A DNA stretch of 64,000 bases from Paramixta manurensis. GTDB lineage: Bacteria > Pseudomonadota > Gammaproteobacteria > Enterobacterales > Enterobacteriaceae. Where the stretch lies: contig NZ_CP054212.1 of NCBI RefSeq assembly GCF_013285385.1, positions 868,001 to 932,000 on the forward strand, given 5' to 3'. Made by a program: the position numbers and the translations under genes. Under the pieces are notes generated by a model. It saw nothing but the letters and a program-made list of their open reading frames with translations, had not been told where the DNA came from and did not search any database. Of this stretch, positions 24,068-32,243 are shown piece after piece. Each line of letters begins with the position of its first letter. The stretch's first letter is position 1.

Positions 24068-24097
24068 AAAAAAACCCGCGCATTGGCGCGGGTTTTT
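24068..24097 (-). terminator. leu operon attenuator
   Basis: On the minus strand ACCCGCGC/GCGCGGGT forms an 8-bp GC-rich stem with a 4-base loop, followed by a run of seven T (AAAAA precedes it). It lies between leuL and leuA. Ribosome stalling on the Leu codons of leuL should favour an alternative fold and let transcription continue, as in E. coli. Confidence 0.9.
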
Positions 24098-24115
24098 AAG
24101 ATTTGCAAGCTCGAA

Positions 24116-24199
24116 TCAGTGATTGATTCCGCCCACACGTCTACCGCGCAAACAGGATGCGTTTAGTAGTAGACCTAGTAGGCGGTTAGAACGAATCAT
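24116..24199 (-). CDS. leuL: leu operon leader peptide LeuL
   Basis: 27 codons, too short for usual gene finding. The product is MIRSNRLLGLLLNASCLRGR followed by RVGGING-like RVGGINH. Five of six Leu codons at residues 7-12 are the rare CTA (CTA CTA GGT CTA CTA CTA), the control codons for leucine attenuation. The E. coli leader is 28 residues and has the same C-terminal pattern (RGRPVGGIQH). It ends 18 bases before the attenuator stem, so coupling with RNA folding is direct. Confidence 0.92.
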   Translation of the reverse strand: MIRSNRLLGLLLNASCLRGRRVGGINH

Positions 24200-24235
24200 T
24201 GAATCAAACTCCGATAAATTCTTGTGTGGCTATTA

Positions 24236-24264
24236 TTGGTACTTGATTCGATAAGGGATGTCAA
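24236..24264 (-). promoter_or_regulatory. leu operon promoter
   Basis: On the minus strand TTGACA (24259-24264) is followed after 17 bases by TACCAA (24236-24241). The -35 and the following bases TCC are the same as in the E. coli leu promoter, whose -10 (TAACTC) is also poor. The leuL start lies 37 bases past the -10. Confidence 0.75.
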
Positions 24265-24292
24265 CCCCACGCGGCGCCACGAGGATAAGGGC

Positions 24293-24323
24293 GCTGGGTA
24301 AGCCTGCAGAGGCTTACGCCAGC
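24293..24323. repeat. Inverted repeat in the leuL-ilvI gap
   Basis: GCTGG-GTAAGCCT, loop GCAG, AGGCTTAC-G-CCAGC form a 13-bp stem with one unpaired base. It has no T run on either side and is unlikely to be a terminator. It lies where leuO is found in E. coli. Function unknown. Confidence 0.55.
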
Positions 24324-24778
24324 TAAGTAATAATGGGCAGAATATATGCCTGAAAAATACCGAAGGTTTGAAATGCTGGTCTTTTGTTACAGGGATGAAA
24401 AAATAAATTAACGCTCATATCACACCATTATTATTTGAAGGCGTAGAATAAATCGCTGTCGTTTAGCTACCGTTTTAGTGTATTTACGCTTTCAGCGCCG
24501 ATTCTTTTAGACGCTTTCATTAAGCATGGCGCGCTCCGATAAATTTTTGCGGTTTGCCTGCCAACTTTTCTGCGGTTATGGTAATCCATCAAATCCTATG
24601 AAAAAAATCACTAAGGGCTTTACGACCCTGTACCTGGGCGCGGAAGTTATTTCCCTAACCCGAGCATAAAACACGAAAGTGAGCGTCCGAGCGGTTGCCG
24701 CAGCGGTATGACGATCCTGTGCCAGGCGTCGCGCCGCTGACCCGTCATCGGAACAGAACAGCAAGCCTGGAGGCAAAA
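24324..24778. other. Non-coding gap before ilvI, leuO missing
   Basis: About 455 bases without a recognised gene. E. coli has leuO here. The stretch is AT-rich from 24350 to 24480, a composition suited to the Lrp sites that control ilvIH, but no individual Lrp site can be assigned by eye. A 23-codon frame from an ATG at 24599 lacks a ribosome site and is not called. Confidence 0.6.
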
Positions 24779-26503
24779 ATGGAGATGTTGTCAGGAGCCG
24801 AGATGCTCGTCCGATCGTTGATCGATCAAGGTGTTAAACATGTATTTGGTTATCCGGGCGGAGCGGTACTGGATATTTACGACGCACTACAAACGGTAGG
24901 CGGTATTGACCATGTGCTAGTGCGCCATGAACAGGGCGCGGTGCATATGGCTGACGGCTATGCGCGCGCTACCGGCGAAACCGGTGTGGTACTGGTCACC
25001 TCAGGGCCGGGCGCGACCAATGCCATTACCGGCATTGCCACTGCCTATATGGACTCCATTCCGATGGTGGTACTCTCCGGGCAAGTCGCTTCATCGCTGA
25101 TTGGCTACGATGCTTTCCAGGAGTGTGACATGGTGGGGATCTCCCGCCCGGTGGTAAAACACAGCTTCCTGGTTAAACAGACAGAAGATATTCCGGCGAC
25201 GATTAAAAAGGCGTTCTGGCTCGCGTCTACCGGGCGTCCTGGCCCGGTCGTTATTGATTTACCGAAAGATATTCTTAACCCGGCCAACAAGCTACCGTAC
25301 AGTTGGCCGGAATCGGTCAGTATGCGTTCTTATAATCCAACCACCCAGGGCCATAAGGGGCAGATTAAGCGTGCGTTGCAGACACTGCTGGCGGCGGAAA
25401 AACCGATTATTTATGCCGGTGGCGGGGTGATTAACGCCGAATGCCACGATGAGTTAAAGCAACTGGCCGAGAAGCTGAATGTGCCGGTGACAACCTCATT
25501 GATGGGATTGGGCGCCTTCCCAGGCACCCACCGCCAGTGTGTTGGCATGTTGGGTATGCATGGCACCTATGAAGCCAATATGGCGATGCATAATTCCGAT
25601 GTGATTTTCGCCGTTGGGGTTCGTTTTGACGATCGCACTACCAACAATTTGGCGAAATATTGTCCGAATGCCACCGTGCTGCATATTGATATTGATCCGA
25701 CCTCTATTTCGAAAACAGTGGCGGCAGATGTGCCGATCGTCGGCGATGCGAAGCACGTATTGCAGCAAATGCTGGAACTGTTGGGTGAGGGCGAAACCAA
25801 GCAAGACTTTGATGGCTTACGCGACTGGTGGCAGCGCATTGATGGCTGGCGCGCGCGTAAATGCCTGGAGTTCGATCGCAGCAGCGCGAAAATTAAACCG
25901 CAAGCGGTGGTAGAAACGATTTGGCGCTTAACCAAAGGCGAGGCGTATGTGGCGTCTGACGTTGGGCAGCATCAAATGTTTGCCGCGCTCTACTATTCAT
26001 TTGATAAACCGCGTCGTTGGATTAACTCCGGCGGTCTCGGCACCATGGGCTTTGGCCTGCCTGCCGCGCTGGGCGTTAAGCTGGCGCTGCCGCAGGAAAC
26101 CGTGGTGTGCGTGACCGGCGATGGCAGTATTCAAATGAATATTCAAGAGTTGTCTACCGCGTTGCAATACGGCTTACCGGTGTTAGTGCTCAACCTGAAT
26201 AACCGTTACCTGGGCATGGTGAAGCAGTGGCAGGATATGATCTATTCCGGCCGTCATTCGCAGTCCTACATGGAATCACTGCCCGATTTTGTTCGGCTGG
26301 CAGAAGCTTATGGCCATGTGGGTATCGCGATTAACCATCCGGAAGAGCTGGAAGACAAGTTAACTCTCGCGCTGGAAGAGTTGGGCAAAGAGCGCCTGGT
26401 ATTTGTCGACGTAACGGTGGATGGAACGGAGCACGTTTATCCGATGCAGATCCGTGGCGGCGGTATGGATGATATGTGGTTAAGCAAAACGGAGAGGACA
26501 TAA
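24779..26503 (+). CDS. ilvI: Acetolactate synthase III large subunit IlvI
   Basis: 574 residues (E. coli 574) from the ATG with TGGAGG 6 bases upstream; 28 extra in-frame codons upstream are not needed. The ThDP-enzyme hallmarks are HEQGAVHMADGYARATG near the N-terminus and the GDGSIQMNIQE...NLNN cofactor motif near residue 450. It makes 2-acetolactate or 2-aceto-2-hydroxybutyrate for valine, leucine and isoleucine. The small subunit gene follows after 2 bases. Likely Lrp-activated as in E. coli. Confidence 0.96.
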   Translation: MEMLSGAEMLVRSLIDQGVKHVFGYPGGAVLDIYDALQTVGGIDHVLVRHEQGAVHMADGYARATGETGVVLVTSGPGATNAITGIATAYMDSIPMVVLSGQVASSLIGYDAFQECDMVGISRPVVKHSFLVKQTEDIPATIKKAFWLASTGRPGPVVIDLPKDILNPANKLPYSWPESVSMRSYNPTTQGHKGQIKRALQTLLAAEKPIIYAGGGVINAECHDELKQLAEKLNVPVTTSLMGLGAFPGTHRQCVGMLGMHGTYEANMAMHNSDVIFAVGVRFDDRTTNNLAKYCPNATVLHIDIDPTSISKTVAADVPIVGDAKHVLQQMLELLGEGETKQDFDGLRDWWQRIDGWRARKCLEFDRSSAKIKPQAVVETIWRLTKGEAYVASDVGQHQMFAALYYSFDKPRRWINSGGLGTMGFGLPAALGVKLALPQETVVCVTGDGSIQMNIQELSTALQYGLPVLVLNLNNRYLGMVKQWQDMIYSGRHSQSYMESLPDFVRLAEAYGHVGIAINHPEELEDKLTLALEELGKERLVFVDVTVDGTEHVYPMQIRGGGMDDMWLSKTERT

Positions 26504-26505
26504 TT

Positions 26506-26997
26506 ATGCGTCGTATTTTATCGGTCTTGCTGGAAAACGAATCCGGCGCATTGTCCCGTGTGGTTGGTTTGTTCTCACAGCGCGGCTATAACATCGAAAG
26601 CTTAACCGTCGCGCCAACCGATGATCCGACGCTATCGCGTATGACGATTCAAACCGTCGGTGATGAGAAAGTGTTGGAGCAGATTGAAAAGCAACTGCAT
26701 AAGTTGGTGGATGTGTTACGCGTGAGCGAACTGGGGCAGGACTCGCACGTTGAGCGTGAAATTATGCTGGTGAAAGTGCAAGCCAGCGGCTATGGCCGGG
26801 AAGAGGTGAAGCGTAGCGCGGAAATTTTTCGCGGGCAGATCGTCGATGTGACGCCGACCCTGTACACGGTTCAGCTTGCGGGAACCAGCGATAAACTGGA
26901 CGCGTTTTTGAACACCGTGCGCGAGGTCGCTGAAATTGTTGAAGTGGCGCGTTCCGGTATTGTCGGGGTGTCGCGCGGCGAGCGTATCATGCGGTAA
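26506..26997 (+). CDS. ilvH: Acetolactate synthase III regulatory subunit IlvH
   Basis: 163 residues, the E. coli length, starting MRRILSVLLENESGALSRVV. Residues 1-75 are an ACT domain that binds valine, with the C-terminal half (EIMLVKVQASGYGREEVKR) completing the regulatory subunit. It gives the IlvI catalytic subunit full activity and valine sensitivity. GAGAGG precedes the start within the ilvI end. A strong terminator follows 25 bases after the stop. Confidence 0.96.
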   Translation: MRRILSVLLENESGALSRVVGLFSQRGYNIESLTVAPTDDPTLSRMTIQTVGDEKVLEQIEKQLHKLVDVLRVSELGQDSHVEREIMLVKVQASGYGREEVKRSAEIFRGQIVDVTPTLYTVQLAGTSDKLDAFLNTVREVAEIVEVARSGIVGVSRGERIMR

Positions 26998-27022
26998 TAA
27001 CGGTAACGTCTTCCTGCGTAAG

Positions 27023-27056
27023 TAAAAAACCCGGCGTTCCGCCGGGTTTTTTACTT
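27023..27056 (+). terminator. Terminator of ilvIH
   Basis: AAAAAACCCGGCG, loop TTC, CGCCGGGTTTTTT form a 9-bp or longer stem with a T run. It closes the ilvIH unit; being symmetric it could also act in reverse. Confidence 0.92.
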
Positions 27057-27192
27057 TTGTCGGCCCGAAAGCGAGGCGGCGTAAAAGCGGTTGCCCGCCG
27101 CGCTTTTCTGCTGTTAGATGTAACAAATGTCTTATCCATGACTACCATGCGGCTATTTATTGTGCAGGTAGTCTCAGAAGTGTGGGGTTATT

Positions 27193-28203
27193 GTGAAACT
27201 GGATGAAATTGCGCGTCTTGCCGGCGTGTCGCGTACTACTGCCAGCTATGTAATTAACGGCAAAGCTAAGCAGTATCGTGTCAGCGACAAAACGGTTGAG
27301 AAGGTTATGTCCGTGGTACGTGAACATAATTACCATCCCAATGCGGTGGCGGCGGGGCTTCGGGCCGGACGTACGCGCTCTATTGGTCTGGTGATTCCCG
27401 ACCTGGAAAACACCAGTTATACGCGCATCGCAAACTATCTCGAACGCCAGGCGCGGCAACGCGGTTATCAACTCTTGATCGCCTGCTCAGAGGATCAGCC
27501 GGACAACGAGATGCGTTGTATTGAACATCTTCTACAGCGCCAAGTGGATGCGATTATTGTCTCCACCTCGCTGCCGCCGGAGCATCCGTTTTATCAGCGT
27601 TGGATTAATGACCCGTTGCCGATTATCGCGCTCGACCGGGCGCTGGATCGCGAGCATTTTACCAGCGTGGTGGGCGCAGACCAGGATGATGCGCAAATGC
27701 TGGCTGCTGAACTGCGTCAACAATCGATAAAAAATGTGCTCTATCTCGGTGCGTTACCGGAGTTATCGGTGAGCTTTCTGCGTGAGATGGGGTTTCGTGA
27801 AGCCTGGAAAGGTGATGAACGCCCAATAGATTTTATTTACGCCAATAGCTTTGAACGTTCCGCCGCTGCCGCCTTATTCGAAACGTATCTGGAAGAACAT
27901 CCCATGCCAGAGGCCTTGTTTACCACCTCGTTTGGGCTGTTGCAGGGCGTGATGGATGTGACATTGCGGCGCGAAGGTCGGTTGCCGTCGTCGTTGTCAA
28001 TTGCCACCTTCGGCGACCATGAGTTACTCGATTTTCTGGAGTGCCCGGTACTGGCGGTCGCACAGCGTCACCGCGATGTGGCTGAACGCGTGTTGGAATT
28101 AGTGCTGGCCAGCCTGGATGAACCGCGTAAACCTAAACCGGGTTTAACTCGTATTCGTCGTAATTTGTATCGTCGCGGCAAATTAAGCCGCAATCAAGGC
28201 TAA
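27193..28203 (+). CDS. cra: Catabolite repressor/activator Cra (FruR)
   Basis: 336 residues from a GTG start, the start codon also used in E. coli. Residues 1-55 form the LacI-family helix-turn-helix and hinge (MKLDEIARLAGVSRTTASYV, then INGKAKQYRVS). The rest is the periplasmic-binding-like effector domain that senses fructose phosphates. It controls glycolysis and gluconeogenesis genes globally. The C-terminus (KPGLTRIRRNLYRRGKLSRN) matches the family. It stands alone between the ilvIH terminator and its own terminator. Confidence 0.96.
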   Translation: MKLDEIARLAGVSRTTASYVINGKAKQYRVSDKTVEKVMSVVREHNYHPNAVAAGLRAGRTRSIGLVIPDLENTSYTRIANYLERQARQRGYQLLIACSEDQPDNEMRCIEHLLQRQVDAIIVSTSLPPEHPFYQRWINDPLPIIALDRALDREHFTSVVGADQDDAQMLAAELRQQSIKNVLYLGALPELSVSFLREMGFREAWKGDERPIDFIYANSFERSAAAALFETYLEEHPMPEALFTTSFGLLQGVMDVTLRREGRLPSSLSIATFGDHELLDFLECPVLAVAQRHRDVAERVLELVLASLDEPRKPKPGLTRIRRNLYRRGKLSRNQG

Positions 28204-28208
28204 CCACC

Positions 28209-28230
28209 GGCGGCGTCAGCCGCCTTTTTT
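28209..28230 (+). terminator. Terminator of cra
   Basis: GGCGGC, loop GTCA, GCCGCC and TTTTTT, starting 6 bases after the cra stop. A compact, typical Rho-independent terminator. Confidence 0.9.
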
Positions 28231-28649
28231 ACATCTTTAAATATTTTTGCGTTGAAAATAACCACTCTAAAAAAGAGTGTTAGTTGTTTTCTTAAGATGC
28301 ATTTTTACTACCAAATAAAAATGGTGAGTTAAATCCTTCGCTAACGTTTTCTATTCCATCATCATTTATTAATAGCGAGTTTTGTCAGCACGTAAAACAG
28401 GCTCCGCCCACGCCAGCCGGGCTGGGCAAGTACCAGGAAATACCTTAAAATGCAGCCCGCGTCGCAAAGTTGGCAGTGCAATTTATTGCCCTTTTTCAGG
28501 ATATATTTGTTGCTGTGATACTGTTTACTCTGATTTTCTTGTCATTATTCATCGGCTTATTTTTTATTTATGTTTTAGGTGAGCTTTATTTTCTTCTCTT
28601 AGCTTCTTTCACTCCCCAAGAAATAATCTCTCTCAGCCCGCACTGCGGC
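28231..28649. other. Long gap between cra and mraZ
   Basis: About 420 bases without a supported gene. It contains AACCACTCTAAAAAAGAGTG with a short AAAAGAGTGT/CACTCT-type inverted repeat near 28262-28280, and a T-rich tract from 28480 to 28620. Open frames in that tract encode very hydrophobic peptides but lack ribosome sites. A long untranslated region upstream of mraZ is also typical in relatives. Confidence 0.5.
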
Positions 28650-28679
28650 TTGACAATGTTTTCCTCCGCTCCGTAAACT
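28650..28679 (+). promoter_or_regulatory. dcw cluster promoter (Pmra)
   Basis: TTGACA at 28650-28655 and TAAACT at 28674-28679 are separated by 18 bases. The position immediately before the TGG repeats and 60 bases before mraZ fits the main dcw promoter of E. coli. Confidence 0.7.
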
Positions 28680-28684
28680 CTTTT

Positions 28685-28720
28685 GGTGGGAATTTGTGGT
28701 GGAAAGTGGTGAGAATGGGT
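28685..28720 (+). promoter_or_regulatory. MraZ operator, repeated GTGG boxes
   Basis: GTGG occurs at 28686, 28696 and 28706, exactly 10 bases apart, with a further ATGGG at 28715. MraZ binds direct repeats of a TGGG-type box at one helical turn downstream of Pmra and represses the cluster, so this is the likely autoregulatory site. Confidence 0.75.
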
Positions 28721-28740
28721 AACTGAGGGGTGAGGCTGGC

Positions 28741-29199
28741 ATGTTCCGTGGGGCAACATTAGTCAATCTCGACAGCAAAGGGCGGCTTGCCGTACCAACG
28801 CGTTACCGCGAAACGCTGGTTGAGGAGTCTCAAGGGCAAATGGTGTGTACCATTGACCTCCATCAGCCGTGCCTGCTGCTTTACACCTTGCCCGAGTGGG
28901 AAATCATCGAACAAAAGCTGTCTCGCTTGTCCAGCATGAACCCGGTTGAACGTCGCGTTCAGCGCCTGTTACTGGGGCATGCAAGCGAATGTCAGATGGA
29001 TAATGCAGGCCGTCTGCTGCTGGCGAACACCTTGCGGCAGCATGCGAAACTAACAAAAGAAGTGATGCTGGTTGGGCAATTCAATAAGTTTGAGTTGTGG
29101 GATGAACAGACCTGGTATCAACAAGTTAAGGAAGATATTGACGCTGAACAGTCGGCTCGGGAACCGTTATCCGAGCGGTTGCAGGACTTGTCGCTATAG
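28741..29199 (+). CDS. mraZ: Transcription regulator MraZ
   Basis: 152 residues, the E. coli length. Two AbrB-like half domains each carry the family motif: LDSKGRLAVPTRYR at residues 10-23 and MDNAGRLLLANTLR at about 86-99. It forms a ring-shaped oligomer that binds the operator just upstream and represses the dcw genes. First gene of the cell division and wall cluster; rsmH follows after 3 bases. Confidence 0.96.
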   Translation: MFRGATLVNLDSKGRLAVPTRYRETLVEESQGQMVCTIDLHQPCLLLYTLPEWEIIEQKLSRLSSMNPVERRVQRLLLGHASECQMDNAGRLLLANTLRQHAKLTKEVMLVGQFNKFELWDEQTWYQQVKEDIDAEQSAREPLSERLQDLSL

Positions 29200-29202
29200 C
29201 TT

Positions 29203-30144
29203 ATGCAGGAACATTTTAAACATACCACGGTGCTGTTGGATGAGGCGGTTAACGCGCTCAATATTCAAGAAGACGGCATCTATATTGATGGCACATTCGG
29301 GCGCGGCGGTCATTCGCGTTTGATCCTTTCGCAGCTGGGAGAACAAGGACGTCTGTATGCCATCGATCGCGATCCGCAAGCTATCGCCGCTGCCGCTGAG
29401 ATTACCGATCCGCGTTTTACGATCATCCACGGCCCATTTTCCGAACTGGCTGGCTATATGGAAGAACGCGGTCTCACCGGCCAGGTTAACGGTATTTTGT
29501 TTGATCTTGGCGTCTCTTCGCCGCAGTTGGATGATGCCGAGCGCGGGTTTTCCTTTATGCGCGATGGCCCGCTGGATATGCGCATGGACCCCACGCGCGG
29601 TCTGTCCGCCGCCGCCTGGTTGCAACAGGCTGAAGAGAGCGATATCGCCTTTGTGTTAAAGACCTTTGGCGAGGAGCGGTTTGCTAAGCGTATCGCCCGC
29701 GCCATTGTTGAGCGGAACCGTGAACAGCCGATGACGCGTACCAAAGAACTGGCGGAGGTGATTTATGCCGCCACGCCGGTGAAGGACAAATTTAAGCATC
29801 CGGCAACGCGCAGCTTTCAGGCAATTCGCATCTGGGTGAATAGCGAGTTGGAAGAGATTGAACAGGCGCTGAAAGGCGCGTTAGCAGCACTGGCGCCGGC
29901 AGGGCGTTTATCGGTAATTAGCTTCCATTCGCTGGAAGATCGCATTGTGAAACGGTTTATGCGTGAGCAAAGCAGAGGGCCGCAGGTGCCTGCCGGTATT
30001 CCGATGACGGAAGCGCAGTTGAGCAAACTCGGCGGTCGCCAATTAAAAGCATTGGGCAAAATGATGCCGGGTGAAGAAGAAGTTGCCGATAACCCACGCG
30101 CACGCAGTTCAGTGTTACGCATAGCAGAAAGGACCGCGACATGA
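29203..30144 (+). CDS. rsmH: 16S rRNA m4C1402 methyltransferase RsmH
   Basis: 313 residues, the E. coli length (formerly mraW). The SAM-binding motif IDGTFGRGGHSRLIL lies at residues 27-41, and the family blocks LGVSSPQLDDAERGFSFMRD and RIWVNSELEEIEQAL are intact. It N4-methylates C1402 in the ribosomal P site. Its end overlaps ftsL by four bases (ATGA). Confidence 0.96.
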   Translation: MQEHFKHTTVLLDEAVNALNIQEDGIYIDGTFGRGGHSRLILSQLGEQGRLYAIDRDPQAIAAAAEITDPRFTIIHGPFSELAGYMEERGLTGQVNGILFDLGVSSPQLDDAERGFSFMRDGPLDMRMDPTRGLSAAAWLQQAEESDIAFVLKTFGEERFAKRIARAIVERNREQPMTRTKELAEVIYAATPVKDKFKHPATRSFQAIRIWVNSELEEIEQALKGALAALAPAGRLSVISFHSLEDRIVKRFMREQSRGPQVPAGIPMTEAQLSKLGGRQLKALGKMMPGEEEVADNPRARSSVLRIAERTAT

Positions 30145-30461
30145 TTGGAAACGAGCGGCACAACTTACCTGGCGTTATCGGCGGCGATTTGCTGCGCCAC
30201 GGCAAGCTGGGGTTGCTGCTGCTGGTGGCGGTATTGGTTTCTGCCGTATTGGTGGTCACTACGGCGCATAAAACCCGTTTATTGACCGCGCAGCGTGAAC
30301 AATTGGTGTTAGAGCGTGATGCGCTGGATATCGAATGGCGCAATTTGATTTTGGAAGAAAATGCCCTCGGCGACCATAGCCGGGTGGAGCGCACGGCGAC
30401 AGAGAAGCTGCAAATGCAGCATGTCGATCCGGCACAGGAAAACATAGTGGTACAGCAATAA
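30141..30461 (+). CDS. ftsL: Cell division protein FtsL
   Basis: 106 residues, shorter than E. coli FtsL (121) by about 15 N-terminal residues: the protein starts directly at MIGNERHNLPGVIGGDLL. One membrane segment (about 23-43) is followed by a periplasmic leucine-zipper-like helix (LLTAQREQLVLERDALDIEW) and the conserved end HSRVERTATEKLQMQHVDP. It forms the FtsQLB divisome complex. The ATGA overlap with rsmH fixes the start. Confidence 0.95.
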   Translation: MIGNERHNLPGVIGGDLLRHGKLGLLLLVAVLVSAVLVVTTAHKTRLLTAQREQLVLERDALDIEWRNLILEENALGDHSRVERTATEKLQMQHVDPAQENIVVQQ

Positions 30462-30476
30462 GGAACCACGGACTCA

Positions 30477-32243
30477 ATGAGAGCCGCGACAAAAACGCTT
30501 AAATTGAAAAGACAGGAAGATCAAGCCAGCTTTGTAAGCTGGCGTTTTGCGTTGCTATGCGGCTGTATTTTCCTCGCGTTGGCGGGCTTGCTACTGCGCG
30601 TAGCGTATTTGCAGGTCATCAATCCTGACAAGCTGGTGCGTGAGGGCGATATGCGCTCCTTGCGCGTCCAGTCTATTCCTACCGCCCGCGGCATGATCAG
30701 CGATCGTGCCGGTAGGCCGCTGGCGGTTAGCGTGCCGGTAAACGCCATCTGGGCCGATCCCAAAGAGCTGAATGATCGCGGCGGGATCACGCTGGATAGC
30801 CGTTGGAAAGCATTGTCCGATGCGCTCTCCATCCCACTTGATCAACTCTCTTCCCGGGTTAACGCTAACCCTAAAGGGCGCTTTGTTTATCTGGCCCGGC
30901 AGGTCAATCCGGCGATTGGCGACTACATCAAAAAACTGAAACTGCCCGGTATCCACCTACGCGAAGAATCACGCCGTTACTATCCCGCCGGACAAGTGAC
31001 CTCCCATCTGATCGGCTTCACCAATATTGATGGTCAGGGCATTGAAGGGGTGGAAAAAAGCTTCGATAAATGGCTGACCGGACAGCCGGGTGAACGTACG
31101 GTACGGAAAGACCGCTATGGCCGGGTGATTGAGGATATCTCTTCAGTAGACAGCCAGGCGGCTCATAACCTCGCATTAAGTATTGATGAGCGGCTACAAG
31201 CGCTGGTTTATCGCGAATTGAATAACGCGGTCGCCTTCAACAAGGCAGAGTCTGGCACCGCAGTTTTGGTAGACGTAAACACCGGTGAAGTGTTGGCGAT
31301 GGCAAATAGCCCAGCTTATAACCCGAATAACCTCAGCAACACGCCAAAAGAGGTGATGCGTAACCGGGCGATTACCGACATTTTCGAGCCAGGTTCCACG
31401 GTGAAGCCGATGGTGGTAATGACTGCGCTTCAGCGCGGCGTGGTGAGAGAAAACACCGTGTTGAATACCGTTCCGTACCGTGTCAATGGTCATGAGATCA
31501 AGGATGTGGGGCGCTACAACGAATTGACCCTTACCGGGGTGCTACAGAAGTCGAGTAACGTTGGTGTTTCAAAGCTAGCGTTAGCGATGCCATCCTCAGC
31601 GTTAGTAGATACTTACTCACGTTTTGGACTGGGAAAACCGACCAATTTGGGGCTGGTCGGGGAAAGCAGTGGCTTATACCCTCAAAAACAACGGTGGTCT
31701 GACATAGAGAGGGCCACCTTCTCTTTCGGCTATGGGCTAATGGTAACGCCGTTACAGTTAGCGCGAGTCTACGCAACCATTGGCAGCTATGGCATCTATC
31801 GTCCGCTGTCGATAACCAAAGTTGATCCGCCTGTTGCAGGCGAACGCGCTTTCCCGGAATCACTGGTAAAAACCGTGGTGCATATGATGGAAAGCGTGGC
31901 ATTGCCCGGCGGCGGCGGGGTGAAAGCGGCGATTAAGGGATACCGAATCGCTATCAAAACCGGTACGGCGAAAAAAGTTGGCCCTGATGGGCGCTACGTA
32001 AATAAATATATCGCTTACACCGCCGGCGTTGCGCCTGCCAGCCATCCACGCTTTGCTTTGGTGGTGGTGATTAACGACCCGCAGGCAGGGAAGTATTACG
32101 GTGGCGCGGTGTCCGCACCGGTCTTCGGCGCCATTATGGGCGGCGTGCTGCGTACCATGAATATTGAACCGGATGCATTGCCAACCAGTGATAAGAACGA
32201 GATGGTAATTAACAGAAATGAGGAATCAAGTGACAGATCGTAA
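30477..32243 (+). CDS. ftsI: Septal peptidoglycan transpeptidase FtsI (PBP3)
   Basis: 588 residues (E. coli 588). A short cytoplasmic tail and one membrane anchor (about 22-42) precede a periplasmic pedestal and the penicillin-binding domain. The active-site motifs fall at the E. coli numbers: Ser307 in STVK, Ser359 in SSN and Lys494 in KTGT. It cross-links septal peptidoglycan with FtsW. The last 14 bases overlap murE. Confidence 0.97.
   Translation: MRAATKTLKLKRQEDQASFVSWRFALLCGCIFLALAGLLLRVAYLQVINPDKLVREGDMRSLRVQSIPTARGMISDRAGRPLAVSVPVNAIWADPKELNDRGGITLDSRWKALSDALSIPLDQLSSRVNANPKGRFVYLARQVNPAIGDYIKKLKLPGIHLREESRRYYPAGQVTSHLIGFTNIDGQGIEGVEKSFDKWLTGQPGERTVRKDRYGRVIEDISSVDSQAAHNLALSIDERLQALVYRELNNAVAFNKAESGTAVLVDVNTGEVLAMANSPAYNPNNLSNTPKEVMRNRAITDIFEPGSTVKPMVVMTALQRGVVRENTVLNTVPYRVNGHEIKDVGRYNELTLTGVLQKSSNVGVSKLALAMPSSALVDTYSRFGLGKPTNLGLVGESSGLYPQKQRWSDIERATFSFGYGLMVTPLQLARVYATIGSYGIYRPLSITKVDPPVAGERAFPESLVKTVVHMMESVALPGGGGVKAAIKGYRIAIKTGTAKKVGPDGRYVNKYIAYTAGVAPASHPRFALVVVINDPQAGKYYGGAVSAPVFGAIMGGVLRTMNIEPDALPTSDKNEMVINRNEESSDRS

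Noticed and set aside
23123..24166. 347-codon open frame on the plus strand opposite leuA
   Set aside because: It is an antisense shadow of leuA, which is intact and conserved; the translation resembles no known protein.
24599..24670. 23-codon frame MKKITKGFTTLYLGAEVISL upstream of ilvI, possible leader peptide
   Set aside because: No ribosome site precedes it, it lacks a run of Leu, Val or Ile codons, and no attenuator stem with T run follows.
28470..28676. Very hydrophobic 68-residue frame between cra and mraZ
   Set aside because: It would start at TTG with no ribosome site, and the hydrophobicity follows from a T-rich tract. No family recognised.
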